A DNA stretch of 64,000 nucleotides, from NCBI RefSeq assembly GCF_016950255.1, contig NZ_JACGFN010000002.1, forward strand, positions 1-64,000. The letters run 5' to 3'. The position numbers were made by a program, and so were the translations under genes. The DNA is from Pectobacterium brasiliense (GTDB lineage Bacteria; Pseudomonadota; Gammaproteobacteria; Enterobacterales; Enterobacteriaceae). Positions 1 through 8,461 of this stretch are shown here, piece by piece. The notes beneath the pieces were generated by a model. It was not told the origin of the DNA. It ran no database searches and saw nothing but the letters and a program-made list of their open reading frames with translations. Within the stretch, counting starts at the first letter, position 1, and every line of letters starts with the position of its first letter.

Positions 1-1
1 C

Positions 2-520
2 GATTACAGTCTGGAACTGAACGTACTGGAGAATGACTCGCCTTCACAGGCCTTTATTATTCGTTTTCGCTATCCGGATGTCGAGCGCAGGCGATCAGAG
101 GCAGCCAGCGCAGCGCGTCTGAAACTCCTGCGTGAAACACAGGAAAAGCAGCAGATAGAAACGGCATTTGAGCAGTCAACCACGCCGCGTAACTGGCTCT
201 ATACCAAGCGAGTCGCAGCCGGTTCAACGTCCATTGCACCGGATTTCGCTTACGATGATGGCCGCTTTATCTATCTCGGTTTTTCTCCCGTCAAAATCCT
301 TCCATCGATCTTCCGGATCATTAACGGGCAGGAACAGACCGTAACACCCCGCATAGCCAAACATGGAAACTACACAGTCGTCGTCGTGCGTGCGCTGTCG
401 CCACAGTTGGTGTTGCGCTACGGCAGCGCGGTGGTCGGGATTGAGAATACATCATTTGGCAACGCCACCGTTGGCAGCGGTGACACCGTTTCACCTGTCG
501 TTACGCTGGAGGCTAAATGA
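2..520 (+). CDS. virB9: VirB9-like type IV secretion outer-membrane complex protein (5' truncated by window)
   Basis: Reading frame 2 is open from the window edge to a TGA at 518-520, giving about 172 C-terminal residues. VirB9 forms the outer-membrane core ring of the type IV secretion channel with VirB7 and VirB10. The segment carries the expected C-terminal features: a FAYDDGRFIYLGF stretch, then a hydrophobic strand-rich part around VVVVRALSPQLVLRYG and a terminal GIENTSFG element, typical of VirB9/TrbG/CagX proteins. The stop overlaps the virB10 start as ATGA, which indicates translational coupling. The N-terminus and signal peptide lie outside the window. The identity is well supported by the family pattern and by the virB10-virB11 neighbours. 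Confidence 0.85.
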   Translation, partial: DYSLELNVLENDSPSQAFIIRFRYPDVERRRSEAASAARLKLLRETQEKQQIETAFEQSTTPRNWLYTKRVAAGSTSIAPDFAYDDGRFIYLGFSPVKILPSIFRIINGQEQTVTPRIAKHGNYTVVVVRALSPQLVLRYGSAVVGIENTSFGNATVGSGDTVSPVVTLEAK

Positions 521-1740
521 CTGATAAATCCATCCCAGAAACAACGGAAAAAACTGTGGCAGAGCTGGAGGCTGAAGCCCGTGAACGCGCCCGTTCAGCG
601 ATGGCGAGTCAGGCACCAGAGCAAAACACACCTCCCGGCCAACCTGAAGTGACCCGCTTCAAAAAAGCCTCCAGCCGCCGGACGCTGCTGGTCAGCCTGC
701 TGAGTCTGGGCGCACTGATTGCACTGGCATTGGGTGGAGATCGCTTCCTTGTCGCATTAAAGCAACGCGATAATAAGGCGGTTGAAACCCCAGCACCGCC
801 ATCAGCCAGTACAGGGCAACATGAGCGTAAAAACCTCGGTATGGACAACAATCCGTTCGGCCTGTTCAGCCAGGACAAACAGGAAACCGCAACAGATAAT
901 CACCCAATACAGACGGCATCACCGTCAGAGCCACCTGCTTTAAATAAGGCGGCGGCACTGGTCGATAGCCCAAGTAGTGCCGCTGAGTCCACACAACGCG
1001 GTAATACTCAGGCTTCACAAACTGCACCTTCCGGCACACAGAGCAAAGACACACCTGCGACCATGTCTGGCACAGAGACTAACGACGTCAATCCCGGTGT
1101 CGCAAAAGTGACCAGTGTCAGGCGGCTTGGTCTCGACCCCAATCTCTACCTACCGGTTGATCGTTATATTCCGTGCTCAATGATGCAGCGTTTTGTCTCT
1201 GACGTGGGTGGTCGTATTTCCTGCCTCATCGGTGAAGATGTCTACAGCGCCAACCATTACGTGAAGTTGCTCCCTGCCGGAACCGTCGCCAGAGGCATCT
1301 ACCGTACCGGAGCGCTGCAACATGGTCGGAGCCGGATGTTTGTTATCTGGACGGAATTACGCACACCGGAACCCGGCAGCCTGCAAATCCCACTGGTTGA
1401 TACCGAAGCGACCGGCCCGTTGGGTGAGGCCGGGATTAGCGGCTGGATTGATACCCATTTCTGGGAACGGTTCGGCAATGCATTGATGTTGAGCACCGTA
1501 CAAGATGTGGCTGCCGCCGCATCAGATTCAGCACCGGGGAAAGACCGCAATACCGATTACACCGAAAACACCCGCGCTGCCGCGTCAGAAATGGCGAAAA
1601 CGGCCTTAGAAAACAGCATCAATATCCCGCCCACGATGTACCTCAATCAGGGCGATGTGATCGGCATCATGACCGGTACGGATATCGACTTCTCTTCCGT
1701 TTATCAACTGCGTCTAAAAAAGAGGTGGTATGAACGCTGA
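517..1740 (+). CDS. virB10: VirB10-like type IV secretion channel protein
   Basis: This 407-aa protein has the VirB10/TrbI layout: a short cytoplasmic N-terminus, one transmembrane helix at about residues 50-75 (LLVSLLSLGALIALALGG), a long Pro/Thr/Ser-rich periplasmic linker to about residue 190, and a folded C-terminal beta-barrel domain. That domain contains YIPCSMMQRFVSDVGGRISC, the LPAGT segment and a HFWERFGNALMLS stretch matching the outer-membrane antenna region. VirB10 spans both membranes and links the VirB11/VirB4 energy supply to the outer-membrane pore. The start overlaps the virB9 stop by 4 nt and its end overlaps virB11 by 11 nt, so this is one operon. No defects are visible. 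Confidence 0.93.
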   Translation: MTDKSIPETTEKTVAELEAEARERARSAMASQAPEQNTPPGQPEVTRFKKASSRRTLLVSLLSLGALIALALGGDRFLVALKQRDNKAVETPAPPSASTGQHERKNLGMDNNPFGLFSQDKQETATDNHPIQTASPSEPPALNKAAALVDSPSSAAESTQRGNTQASQTAPSGTQSKDTPATMSGTETNDVNPGVAKVTSVRRLGLDPNLYLPVDRYIPCSMMQRFVSDVGGRISCLIGEDVYSANHYVKLLPAGTVARGIYRTGALQHGRSRMFVIWTELRTPEPGSLQIPLVDTEATGPLGEAGISGWIDTHFWERFGNALMLSTVQDVAAAASDSAPGKDRNTDYTENTRAAASEMAKTALENSINIPPTMYLNQGDVIGIMTGTDIDFSSVYQLRLKKRWYER

Positions 1741-2746
1741 AAACCTGTCGCTGGATTTTATGAAAAACCAGTTGTTCGGCGATTATCTCAAACTGGATGG
1801 CCTGACGGAAATCGCCATTAACCGCCCCGGAGAGATCCACACCAAAATAAACGGTCGATGGCAGAAGCATGATTCTCCGGTTACGTTACGTCAGTGCCAT
1901 GCTTTTGCCAAAGCACTGGCCTCATGGAATGAGGACAATATCGATGATACCTCCCCTATCCTTTCCGCCACATTAGGATCAGGTGAACGTGTCCAGACTA
2001 TTATTCCCCCAGCCTGTGAGCGGGATACTGTATCGATTACGCTGCGAAACCCGTCATTTGAGCAGAAAACACATCAGTCCTGGATTGATGCCGGTTTTTA
2101 TAATCGGATAGCCGGTAAGGAGAGAAATGAAGGTAAAGATGATGAACTGACCCGATGCTACAACAATGGTGATATTCCAAGCTTTATCGAAAAGGCCGTC
2201 GAGTACGGTAAAACGATCTTTATTGTTGGTGAAACCGGCTCTGGTAAAACCACCTATATGAAGACGTTGCTGCACTATATTCCGTCACATCTCAGGCTAA
2301 CCACGATTGAAGATAATCCTGAAATCCGTTTTTACCACCACGCTAATTATGTGCATCTGTTTTACCCGGCAGATGCCGGAGATGATGCGATTATCACGCC
2401 CGGCAAACTTATTCGGGCAAATTATCGAATGAATCCGGATCGGATTCTGCTGGCGGAAATTCGTGGGCGGGAAGCGTGGGACGCGCTGAAAATTATCGGT
2501 TCAGGGCATGAAGGCCTTATCACCTCCCTGCACGCAGGCAGCCCGGAAGAATGTATTGAAGGGATCATTGACCGCTGCTATGAGAACCCTGACTGCAAAA
2601 ATATCCCGTTCGATGTGTTGTTACGCAAGGTGCTTAAATGCGTGGATATCATCGTCAGCGTAGATATTCACGGTGATATCCGTCGGATGGGGGATATTTA
2701 TTTCAAACCGATACACCTTCATCAAATGAAAGAAACCTTCAGATAA
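1730..2746 (+). CDS. virB11: VirB11-like hexameric secretion ATPase
   Basis: The 338-aa protein is a VirB11/GspE-superfamily traffic ATPase that drives pilus assembly and DNA translocation at the cytoplasmic face of the type IV channel. The Walker A motif GETGSGKT lies at residues 167-174, followed by the Asp box TTIEDNPEI, the Walker B-like LLAEIRGREAWDAL and the His box GHEGLITSLHAGS. All are intact and in the usual order. The N-terminal about 120 residues form the usual N-terminal domain. The start at 1730 lies inside the end of virB10. This is the last gene of the vir operon visible here; a TrbM-like gene follows after 43 nt. Confidence 0.95.
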   Translation: MNAENLSLDFMKNQLFGDYLKLDGLTEIAINRPGEIHTKINGRWQKHDSPVTLRQCHAFAKALASWNEDNIDDTSPILSATLGSGERVQTIIPPACERDTVSITLRNPSFEQKTHQSWIDAGFYNRIAGKERNEGKDDELTRCYNNGDIPSFIEKAVEYGKTIFIVGETGSGKTTYMKTLLHYIPSHLRLTTIEDNPEIRFYHHANYVHLFYPADAGDDAIITPGKLIRANYRMNPDRILLAEIRGREAWDALKIIGSGHEGLITSLHAGSPEECIEGIIDRCYENPDCKNIPFDVLLRKVLKCVDIIVSVDIHGDIRRMGDIYFKPIHLHQMKETFR

Positions 2747-2789
2747 AAAATAGCTAAATCACTTGTTATTTCCAATAAAGGTATTTGAT

Positions 2790-3092
2790 ATGAAAACGAT
2801 CCTATTCACCGCCTGCCTTTTCTGCATGAATTTACTACTGCCCTCTATCGTAATGGCCGCTGATGCCTGTGAGATTGTTTTATGTCTGTACGGTAAAGCA
2901 ACCGGTAACGGCGGAGGAAATGAATGTCAGTCCGCTGAACATTCCTTCTTTACTATTGTGAAAAAGAACAGACACGGATTTCACCCTAGCCGTACTGCCG
3001 ATGCCCGAAAAGCCTTATTACTCGAATGCAAATCAGTCGACCCCAAAATTATCGACCAGATAATTAATAAATTTGGCCGCGTGCGTAACTGA
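2790..3092 (+). CDS. TrbM/KikA-like exported conjugation protein
   Basis: I place the start at ATG 2790 (100 aa), because it follows an AAAGG ribosome site and begins a clear signal peptide (basic MKT, hydrophobic core to SIVMAADA). The TTG at 2763 would add nine residues in front of the signal. The mature part starts ACEIVLCLYGKATGNGGGNEC, the hallmark of the TrbM/KikA family: small exported Cys-containing proteins near conjugation operons, with poorly defined function in pilus or mating-pair formation. Four to five cysteines suggest disulfides in the periplasm. It is probably co-transcribed with virB9-virB11. It has an unusual position as the last gene before the putative oriT. Confidence 0.75.
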   Translation: MKTILFTACLFCMNLLLPSIVMAADACEIVLCLYGKATGNGGGNECQSAEHSFFTIVKKNRHGFHPSRTADARKALLLECKSVDPKIIDQIINKFGRVRN

Positions 3093-3445
3093 ATTCAAAG
3101 AAAAACGGTAATAGCAATATCGGGATTATTACCGTTCCTCCTGTCAGCTCTGGATGGAAAACTCGACACCGATCGTGACGGTTTTAGGCTTTTAAATTTA
3201 TGCGAATAGCAGAAATTTAAAAGTGGCGTAAGGCGAGTAAATTCTATTTCGCAGAAATAGCTAATTTGCGTCGCTGAACCCATCTGCAAACAGCCGCGCC
3301 CACGCGGATTTTGCAGGCCGGGGGGAGCCGAATAAATTTCGCCGCCCCAGCGAGCGAAAAGCTATCGCCCACGATAGCGGTTTATTTGGGGGGCTTGCCC
3401 CGCACACCGTCGCAGCTAAGTCTCCGGCCAAAAGCCGGTAGCGTG

Positions 3446-3549
3446 GCGCGACCACCCGCTTTGAAGGCGTTTTCCCATTTTTTCGCTTGGCCGGAACGGA
3501 CAAAAGAAAAAATAGGCGAAAAACGGCGTCTCAAAGGGGGTGGTCGCGC
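3446..3549. repeat. Large imperfect inverted repeat in the oriT region
   Basis: Arms at 3446-3464 and 3531-3549 are complementary at 18 of 19 positions, separated by 66 nt. The complementarity continues weakly inward (GGCGTTTTCCC on one side, AAAAACGGCG on the other), so the whole segment could extrude a long hairpin. Each arm includes GGGTGGTCGC read on opposite strands (3538-3547 on plus, 3448-3457 on minus). This arrangement fits a relaxase recognition and nick site. Confidence 0.7.
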
Positions 3550-3674
3550 GTAGCGGGCGACGGTGTGCCGCCTTTGACCTTGGGGGTTTTGGCGCGGCGT
3601 CCAGCCACGACATTACCCCCATGTGACAGGGAATAAGGGCGTCCAGCCCGCATGTACTGGCGCACGCCGTTTAG

Positions 3675-3698
3675 TGCAGGGAAGCATGCTTTCCTGCA
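3675..3698. repeat. 24-bp near-perfect palindrome upstream of mobB
   Basis: The half sites TGCAGGGAAGCA and TGCTTTCCTGCA are complementary except at one position, with no spacer. The palindrome lies about 120 bp upstream of the mobB start. It could bind a dimeric regulator of mobBC or an accessory oriT protein. The role is inferred from position only. Confidence 0.5.
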
Positions 3699-3817
3699 CA
3701 TGGCCGCACAGCGGCCACCTTCTTAGCCCCAGACGTTCGCCCCGCCTTTTCGCCCAACACCGTGGGGCGAATTGATGGGGCGATGCGTTGGGGCGAGTCG
3801 CGGACAAAGGAGGCACC

Positions 3818-5680
3818 ATGATGTTAAATAAGCTTTCCATTTCACTGTCGCCGATAGTAAATGGTGTGCTGTCCTTTATTGATGTTATGCAACAGCATCA
3901 ATTGATGCTGGCGCTATTATCGGGCCTGACTCTGCCGTTTTTCGCTTCAATGAAAATCGACGATCGGCAGAAAGCCCCGTTATGGAAAAAGTTGATCATT
4001 ACTTTTTCCCTGCTGTGTTTCCTGTTTGGCACAGTCGGCCCCTTACTTATTAGCGTTTTCAGGTGGCTTTATAACGTTCGGATACTTACCCGCATTCCCA
4101 TTCTGGACTGGTCAATATTAATTATATTTACCGTGGCAGGGCTTATTCTCCATATTAGTCTGCGTCGGGCATTAACGCCTGAACTGGATAAAATAAAAAA
4201 ACGACTCATCAAAAAGACCAGTCTTGAACGGGAATTACGCACAGATGTACGCACGGTAAAATCCCTGCTGCCGGAAACGCTGCATTATAATCCGCTGGAT
4301 TATATCAACCTAAATAAGGGTATTTTTATCGGGATAGACCGTGATGAAAAACCGATGTATCTCCCGTTAAAAGACTGGCAAAGACAACATGCAGATATTA
4401 TCGGCACCACCGGAGCCGGTAAAGGTGTAGCAACCGGTATATTGCTTTACCAAAGTATCCTGGCTGGTGAAGGTGTATTTATTATGGACCCAAAGGATGA
4501 TGAATGGGCGACGCATCTTTATCGCAAGGCCTGCGAGGATGCAGGCAAACCCTTTGCCTTAATTGACCTGCGAAAAACGCAATACCAATTAAATCTGATT
4601 GAAAATATTACGCCTGACGAACTGGAGGAATTGTTTGTTGCGGGATTCAGCTTGGCGGAAAAAGGTCAGGAATCCGATTTTTATCGTATCGACGACCGAA
4701 AAGCGGCACGTATGGCGGCACAATTTGTCAGCAGTCATCCCTCTTCGACTATCCGCGATATTTATAACGGCGAATATGTTCAAGGTATCGCGGAGGATAT
4801 CAAAGCCTTTTTCGGCAAAATTGAAGAGCTGGCGTTGCTCAATGCCATCAACGCGCCGACAGGATTTTCACTCCAATCGGTTTTTGGTGAAGGTGGCTGC
4901 TGCTATATCATCGGCTCAATGCGCAATAGCAAGATTATCACCGCCCAGCGAATGCTGCTGGTACGACTTTACCAATTAGCAGAAAGGCGCGACCGGGTAA
5001 AAGAAACGCCCCGCCCCATAGCCATCTTTCTTGACGAACTGAAATACCATCTGTCAAAACCAGCGCTGGAGGGGTTAGGCGCAGCACGGGATAAAGGCGT
5101 ACATATCATCATGGCCCATCAGTCCGTCGCCGATTTGAAAGACTGCCCGGCGGATTTAAAAGGCGATGCTGTTGTCGGTGCAGTCGTTGAAAACGCTAAA
5201 TTCAAGCTGGTATACCGCGTTATGGACCCGGATACAGCGGAATGGGTAGCGAGAATGTCTGGCACCATCTTAGTGGATGATGAAATCCGCAAAGCCAAAA
5301 CTGATGCCGTACTGACGGAAACCATCGACGGTGAACGAACTATCAGACAGGCAGAGCGTTTCTTTATCGACAGCAATATGATCCTGAACCTGCCCGACTT
5401 TGTCAGCTTTATCTTTACGACGAGAACGCTTCCCTCCGCCTCACTGATTTCCCCCATTAAGGTACAAAAACGCGAACTGGAGATCTATTCCGTGTCTCCG
5501 GATATTGCCGCGTCGGCAGTACCGGCAAAAATCGCGCTGGACTTCGACGAGGAAGGAGCGACATCCGCTTCAACGACCAATGTCGCGGCAACCCAGCCTG
5601 ACCTTTTATTTGAAGGGGAAAGTAAATCAGCAAAACCGAGATCTGATGATGACGAAACACCGTCCTTGCTCAATTTTTAG
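3818..5680 (+). CDS. mobB: MobB-like type IV coupling protein (VirD4/TraG superfamily)
   Basis: About 620 aa. The start is ATG 3818 or the adjacent ATG 3821, both after a perfect AAAGGAGG at 3806-3813; an upstream in-frame TTG is less likely. The first 130 residues contain three hydrophobic helices, which anchor the protein in the inner membrane. Next comes a VirD4/TraG-type ATPase domain with Walker A GTTGAGKG, a VFIMDPKDDEW strand and Walker B IAIFLDELKYH, followed by an Asp/Glu-rich tail. The protein couples the relaxase-DNA complex to the VirB channel. It is 8 nt upstream of mobC, the MOBC-family arrangement of plasmid CloDF13 and of HPI/ICEKp1 elements. The GKG form of the P-loop is normal for TraG/VirD4 proteins. 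Confidence 0.88.
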   Translation: MMLNKLSISLSPIVNGVLSFIDVMQQHQLMLALLSGLTLPFFASMKIDDRQKAPLWKKLIITFSLLCFLFGTVGPLLISVFRWLYNVRILTRIPILDWSILIIFTVAGLILHISLRRALTPELDKIKKRLIKKTSLERELRTDVRTVKSLLPETLHYNPLDYINLNKGIFIGIDRDEKPMYLPLKDWQRQHADIIGTTGAGKGVATGILLYQSILAGEGVFIMDPKDDEWATHLYRKACEDAGKPFALIDLRKTQYQLNLIENITPDELEELFVAGFSLAEKGQESDFYRIDDRKAARMAAQFVSSHPSSTIRDIYNGEYVQGIAEDIKAFFGKIEELALLNAINAPTGFSLQSVFGEGGCCYIIGSMRNSKIITAQRMLLVRLYQLAERRDRVKETPRPIAIFLDELKYHLSKPALEGLGAARDKGVHIIMAHQSVADLKDCPADLKGDAVVGAVVENAKFKLVYRVMDPDTAEWVARMSGTILVDDEIRKAKTDAVLTETIDGERTIRQAERFFIDSNMILNLPDFVSFIFTTRTLPSASLISPIKVQKRELEIYSVSPDIAASAVPAKIALDFDEEGATSASTTNVAATQPDLLFEGESKSAKPRSDDDETPSLLNF

Positions 5681-5688
5681 GAGGCATA

Positions 5689-6435
5689 ATGCTTATCGCA
5701 ACGCATAGCGAGCGCACCGCCCGCAACAGCGAGAAGATAAAAAGGCTGCTGAATTTCCTGAAGGAAGAAACCTACAGCGACTTTAAAACGCTGATGCTGT
5801 TGTTTGGTTTCAGGGATCACAAATCGCTGTATACGCTGCTGACAAAAATTGAACGAATGGGGTTAATACAAAAGCATGTGTTTGAATCACGGACGATGAA
5901 AATGTCGTTGTGGGGCATAACCAGCGACGGACTGGCTATCGTTTTAACGCCGGACGACGGCATTTTCCCGGCACGCTTTGAACCGTCAAAAATCACTGGC
6001 TGGACGCTGGAGCACCACCTTGATAATCAGGTTGCTAGGCTCATCCTGGAGAAAAAAGGCGCATCCAGATGGGTAAACGGCGATCGCTCAACGTTCCTCA
6101 GCCAGTATCAGGTCAAACACCGTCCAGATGGACTCATCACACTCCCTGACGGACAGGTCATCGCAGTAGAAACCGAGCGCCGCCTGAAAACCAAAGCTCG
6201 CTACCAGACGATTATCGCCAGCCATTTGCTGGCCCGGACACAAAAGAACTGGATTTACGTCTTTTATATCGTACCGGACCTACAGAAAAAACGGGCGCTT
6301 GAACTGCTGTTTGGCAGCATCAAACACGTCATCATTAATCATCAACCTATCCCTCTGGAAGCACGTCACCGCAATGTTTTTCGTATTTATACTCTCGACG
6401 AGCTGCGACAACTGGAGCCGAGGCAATATTCATAA
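5689..6435 (+). CDS. mobC: MobC-like relaxase (MOBC family, Replic_Relax domain)
   Basis: This 248-aa protein follows mobB after 8 nt, with an AGGAGG site 5 nt before the ATG. Its N-terminal about 80 residues resemble a winged helix (SDFKTLMLLFGFRDHKSLYTLLTKIERMGLI). Its core has a PD-(D/E)xK-like signature: H144-RPDG148 followed by VETER with E161 and E163 and then K167. MOBC relaxases such as CloDF13 MobC and pAD1 TraX are described as related to restriction endonucleases rather than to HUH relaxases. It would nick oriT and start DNA transfer. No tyrosine-based HUH motif is visible, as expected for this family. The pairing with mobB and the adjacent oriT-like region strongly support the call. 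Confidence 0.85.
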   Translation: MLIATHSERTARNSEKIKRLLNFLKEETYSDFKTLMLLFGFRDHKSLYTLLTKIERMGLIQKHVFESRTMKMSLWGITSDGLAIVLTPDDGIFPARFEPSKITGWTLEHHLDNQVARLILEKKGASRWVNGDRSTFLSQYQVKHRPDGLITLPDGQVIAVETERRLKTKARYQTIIASHLLARTQKNWIYVFYIVPDLQKKRALELLFGSIKHVIINHQPIPLEARHRNVFRIYTLDELRQLEPRQYS

Positions 6436-6569
6436 GCTGGATCTGGCGTTGCCAAATCTCATGGTCGGCTAAGAGCGAGGTGCGGACGGTGGCATATAAT
6501 GGTTTGTACTCGATAGTTACAGGATAAGAATACCGGTTATCATGAAAAATTGTAGCAATAGGAGCAGGG

Positions 6570-7337
6570 ATGAAAGTCGCGGACAATAAAGATATCCCTT
6601 TACCTGGCAGCGTTGAAATCCAGCCTGAGTTTTGGCTTGTAATCGAAGATGTTGTGTCGAGGCTTACTCTTAGCTTTCATGAGATTATACATAGTATTTA
6701 CGTGTATGGCAGCGTGGCTGAAGGCAGAGCGAAGACAGGCAAGTCTGATTTGGATATGACAATTATTTTCAGGCAAAAACTCGCTCAAACGACTACAGAA
6801 CAACTTGCCAAAATTCACGCCGAGCTTGAAAGAAACAATTCTACAGTCAGTAAAATTGATTTTGATTGTGGGTTTCTGGAAGAGGTACTCTCCCAGGATA
6901 ATATACTGAGCTGGGGATACTGGCTTAAACATCATTGTCGTTGCGTTTATGGCGAGGACCTGAGCCAATATTTTCAGCCTTTTAAACCTTCAAGAGCTAT
7001 TGCGGTAGCCGTGAATGGTGACTTCCAGCAGGTACTGAGCAGGCTAATTACGCAAATGAAAATGTCATCTGACGTAATCAAAAAGCAGCAACTTCTTTGT
7101 TCGGCTGCGAGAAAGCTCATCAGATCAACCAATATTCTGCGCAATGAACAGGACGATGAGTGGCCTGATTCGCTCAACGAGCACCGCAACTGGTTCATTG
7201 CCCGTTACCCTTCTTTAGAAAAGGATATAGACGATCTAATGGCAATAGGTACCGGGGGCAGAGGAAACCTGAATGATTACGAAAAACGACTTATAACTTT
7301 TGCAAGTTGGCTTAACGCTGAGTTTCTCCGTTATTAA
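6570..7337 (+). CDS. Nucleotidyltransferase-domain protein (pol-beta superfamily)
   Basis: The 255-aa protein starts at ATG 6570 after AGGAG. It has the nucleotidyltransferase signature GSVAEGRAKTGKSDLDM: Gly47-Ser48 and metal-binding Asp60 and Asp62, with a plausible third carboxylate at Asp97 or Asp99 (KIDFDC). Such proteins transfer nucleotides to small molecules, tRNA or proteins; members include antibiotic adenylyltransferases and MNT antitoxin-like enzymes. The C-terminal half is helical (ITQMKMSSDVIKKQQLLCSAARKLIRS). It lies alone between mobC and a degraded small gene. It could be a resistance-type or defence-type enzyme; the substrate cannot be told from sequence. No HEPN partner is visible next to it. 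Confidence 0.6.
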   Translation: MKVADNKDIPLPGSVEIQPEFWLVIEDVVSRLTLSFHEIIHSIYVYGSVAEGRAKTGKSDLDMTIIFRQKLAQTTTEQLAKIHAELERNNSTVSKIDFDCGFLEEVLSQDNILSWGYWLKHHCRCVYGEDLSQYFQPFKPSRAIAVAVNGDFQQVLSRLITQMKMSSDVIKKQQLLCSAARKLIRSTNILRNEQDDEWPDSLNEHRNWFIARYPSLEKDIDDLMAIGTGGRGNLNDYEKRLITFASWLNAEFLRY

Positions 7338-7346
7338 CGTGTGAGG

Positions 7347-7580
7347 ATGTTGATTGCAACTCATCATCACAACAACAATGTCCGCTCCTGGCACACAGGG
7401 GATATCCAGGCCTCTTCGGCCACCGCCTGACGGGCTGCCAATTTCGCCCAGCGCAGGAGGAATTCACTCCCAGATTTCAGCAGGTATGAATTCAATGATG
7501 CATGTCCAGGTTGTGGCTATACAGAAAAATGTACAGTACAGCAGAGCGTATGGCTCAGCGATGATAAGGACCGTCCATGA
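7347..7580 (+). pseudogene. Small CxxC protein gene interrupted by an in-frame TGA
   Basis: A frame starting at ATG 7347 after GTGAGG would encode 77 residues ending at TGA 7578-7580, but it is broken by a TGA at 7428-7430 (codon 28). The part after the stop includes EFNDACPGCGYTEKC, a plausible zinc-binding Cys cluster, and it ends in ATGA overlap with the next gene. That coupling and the amino-acid-like composition suggest a real small gene that lost its frame by one substitution (for example CGA to TGA). I do not recognise the family. A sequencing error or stop readthrough remains possible. Confidence 0.45.
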
Positions 7581-8116
7581 AAGGCGTTAAGTTTCACCCG
7601 TATGTTGGAGATAAATACTATGACAGCCATTACGGTGTGCGTGTAATGGTACTCGGGGAGTCACATTATGGTGACAGGCAGGATATGGCACCTGATTTCA
7701 CGCAATACGTGGTTAAAGAGCATGCCCTGAAGCCCGGTCTTCCTTTTTTCAGTAAGCTGACCAATGTTCTGAGGGGTTGTACTGAATGCCCTTCGGAAGA
7801 AGAACGAAATGAAACCTGGCGGCATGTTGCCTTTTACAACTACATCCAGGAGTTTGTTGGTGAAGGGGCCCGAATTGCACCCACTCCGGATATGTGGACG
7901 TCGGCACAACTGCCGTTCATTGAAGTGGTGAAACAGCTGGAGCCGAACGTCATTCTGGTGCTCGGCATCCGGCTCTGGAACACAATGCCGGACCTGCCCC
8001 TCGAGTACCCCGTAGAATGGTGTAGCATCCTGCACCCCAGCAGCGGGATGACTTATGAGTCGGCTATTGCGGCTCTTACAGCATCGGTTAAGAAATCAGG
8101 CGGGTTTTTCCTGTAG
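7577..8116 (+). CDS. Uracil-DNA-glycosylase-like protein
   Basis: This 179-aa protein starts at ATG 7577 with AAGGA 6 nt upstream. It has a pattern reminiscent of the uracil-DNA glycosylase fold: strand VMVLGESHYG at residues 23-32 (motif I-like loop), FYNYIQ at about 87-92, strand VILVLGIRLW at about 125-134, and ILHPSSG at 151-157, matching the HPS motif II region. A canonical catalytic Asp of motif I is not evident, so glycosylase activity is not assured; many genomic-island proteins with this fold are uncharacterised. It overlaps the upstream broken gene by 4 nt, which implies a two-gene unit. DNA repair or nucleic-acid sensing is a guess. Confidence 0.5.
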   Translation: MKGVKFHPYVGDKYYDSHYGVRVMVLGESHYGDRQDMAPDFTQYVVKEHALKPGLPFFSKLTNVLRGCTECPSEEERNETWRHVAFYNYIQEFVGEGARIAPTPDMWTSAQLPFIEVVKQLEPNVILVLGIRLWNTMPDLPLEYPVEWCSILHPSSGMTYESAIAALTASVKKSGGFFL

Positions 8117-8461
8117 TAAAAATAACGGTGGGCGGTATATCTGGAGTTGCCCCTGGATATCTGGACGGGCCGCCCATACTGCCCATCAGCCAGATACTCT
8201 CGCCTCACATACTGAATGCCCGATACTTGACCGACAGCTACGAGTGATGAGCGCAAGTTCGCTTTCAGGGTAACCTAATCCACATGCTAGAGGATCTCTA
8301 AAAGAGAATGGTTCGTTTAAGCGGAATAATTACAGTGCATATTCTTGAAAAAGAATACAACATGTGTTTATTGCTGCAATTACTGCACTTATGATAAACG
8401 AAACCTTAGTAAACTAGCCATTTTTCAACTAACCCAAATAGTTTTTTTAGGAAATTTAAAA
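8117..8461. other. Intergenic region without a recognised gene
   Basis: These 345 bp hold no convincing gene. The last 150 bp before the next gene are A/T-rich and probably contain its promoter. A TTG-initiated extension of the downstream frame (from 8345) is open, but it encodes a Cys/Asn-rich stretch unlike a real N-terminus. Confidence 0.5.

Larger units (their letters stand above)
3093..3817. other. Putative origin of transfer region (oriT), non-coding
   Basis: About 725 bp without a credible gene separate the vir/trbM genes from mobB. The region is dense in inverted repeats: an 11-bp perfect pair at 3189-3199/3213-3223, a 7-bp hairpin at 3361-3378, a 19-bp pair at 3446-3464/3531-3549, and a 24-bp near-palindrome at 3675-3698. 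Both arms of the 19-bp repeat hold the core GGGTGGTCGC (on opposite strands), which resembles the CloDF13 nic sequence as I remember it (GGGTG/GTCGGG). In CloDF13 and HPI-type ICEs oriT lies directly upstream of mobB, as here. The short overlapping frames on both strands look like composition artefacts. Confidence 0.65.

Noticed and set aside
3261..3622. Overlapping frames on both strands in the oriT region
   Set aside because: They are in GC-rich, repeat-rich DNA with no ribosome sites and low-complexity Arg/Pro/Ala translations.
3818..5680. MobB P-loop ends in GKG instead of GK[ST]
   Set aside because: TraG/VirD4 coupling proteins commonly have a GKG P-loop (for example RSGKG), so this is not a defect.
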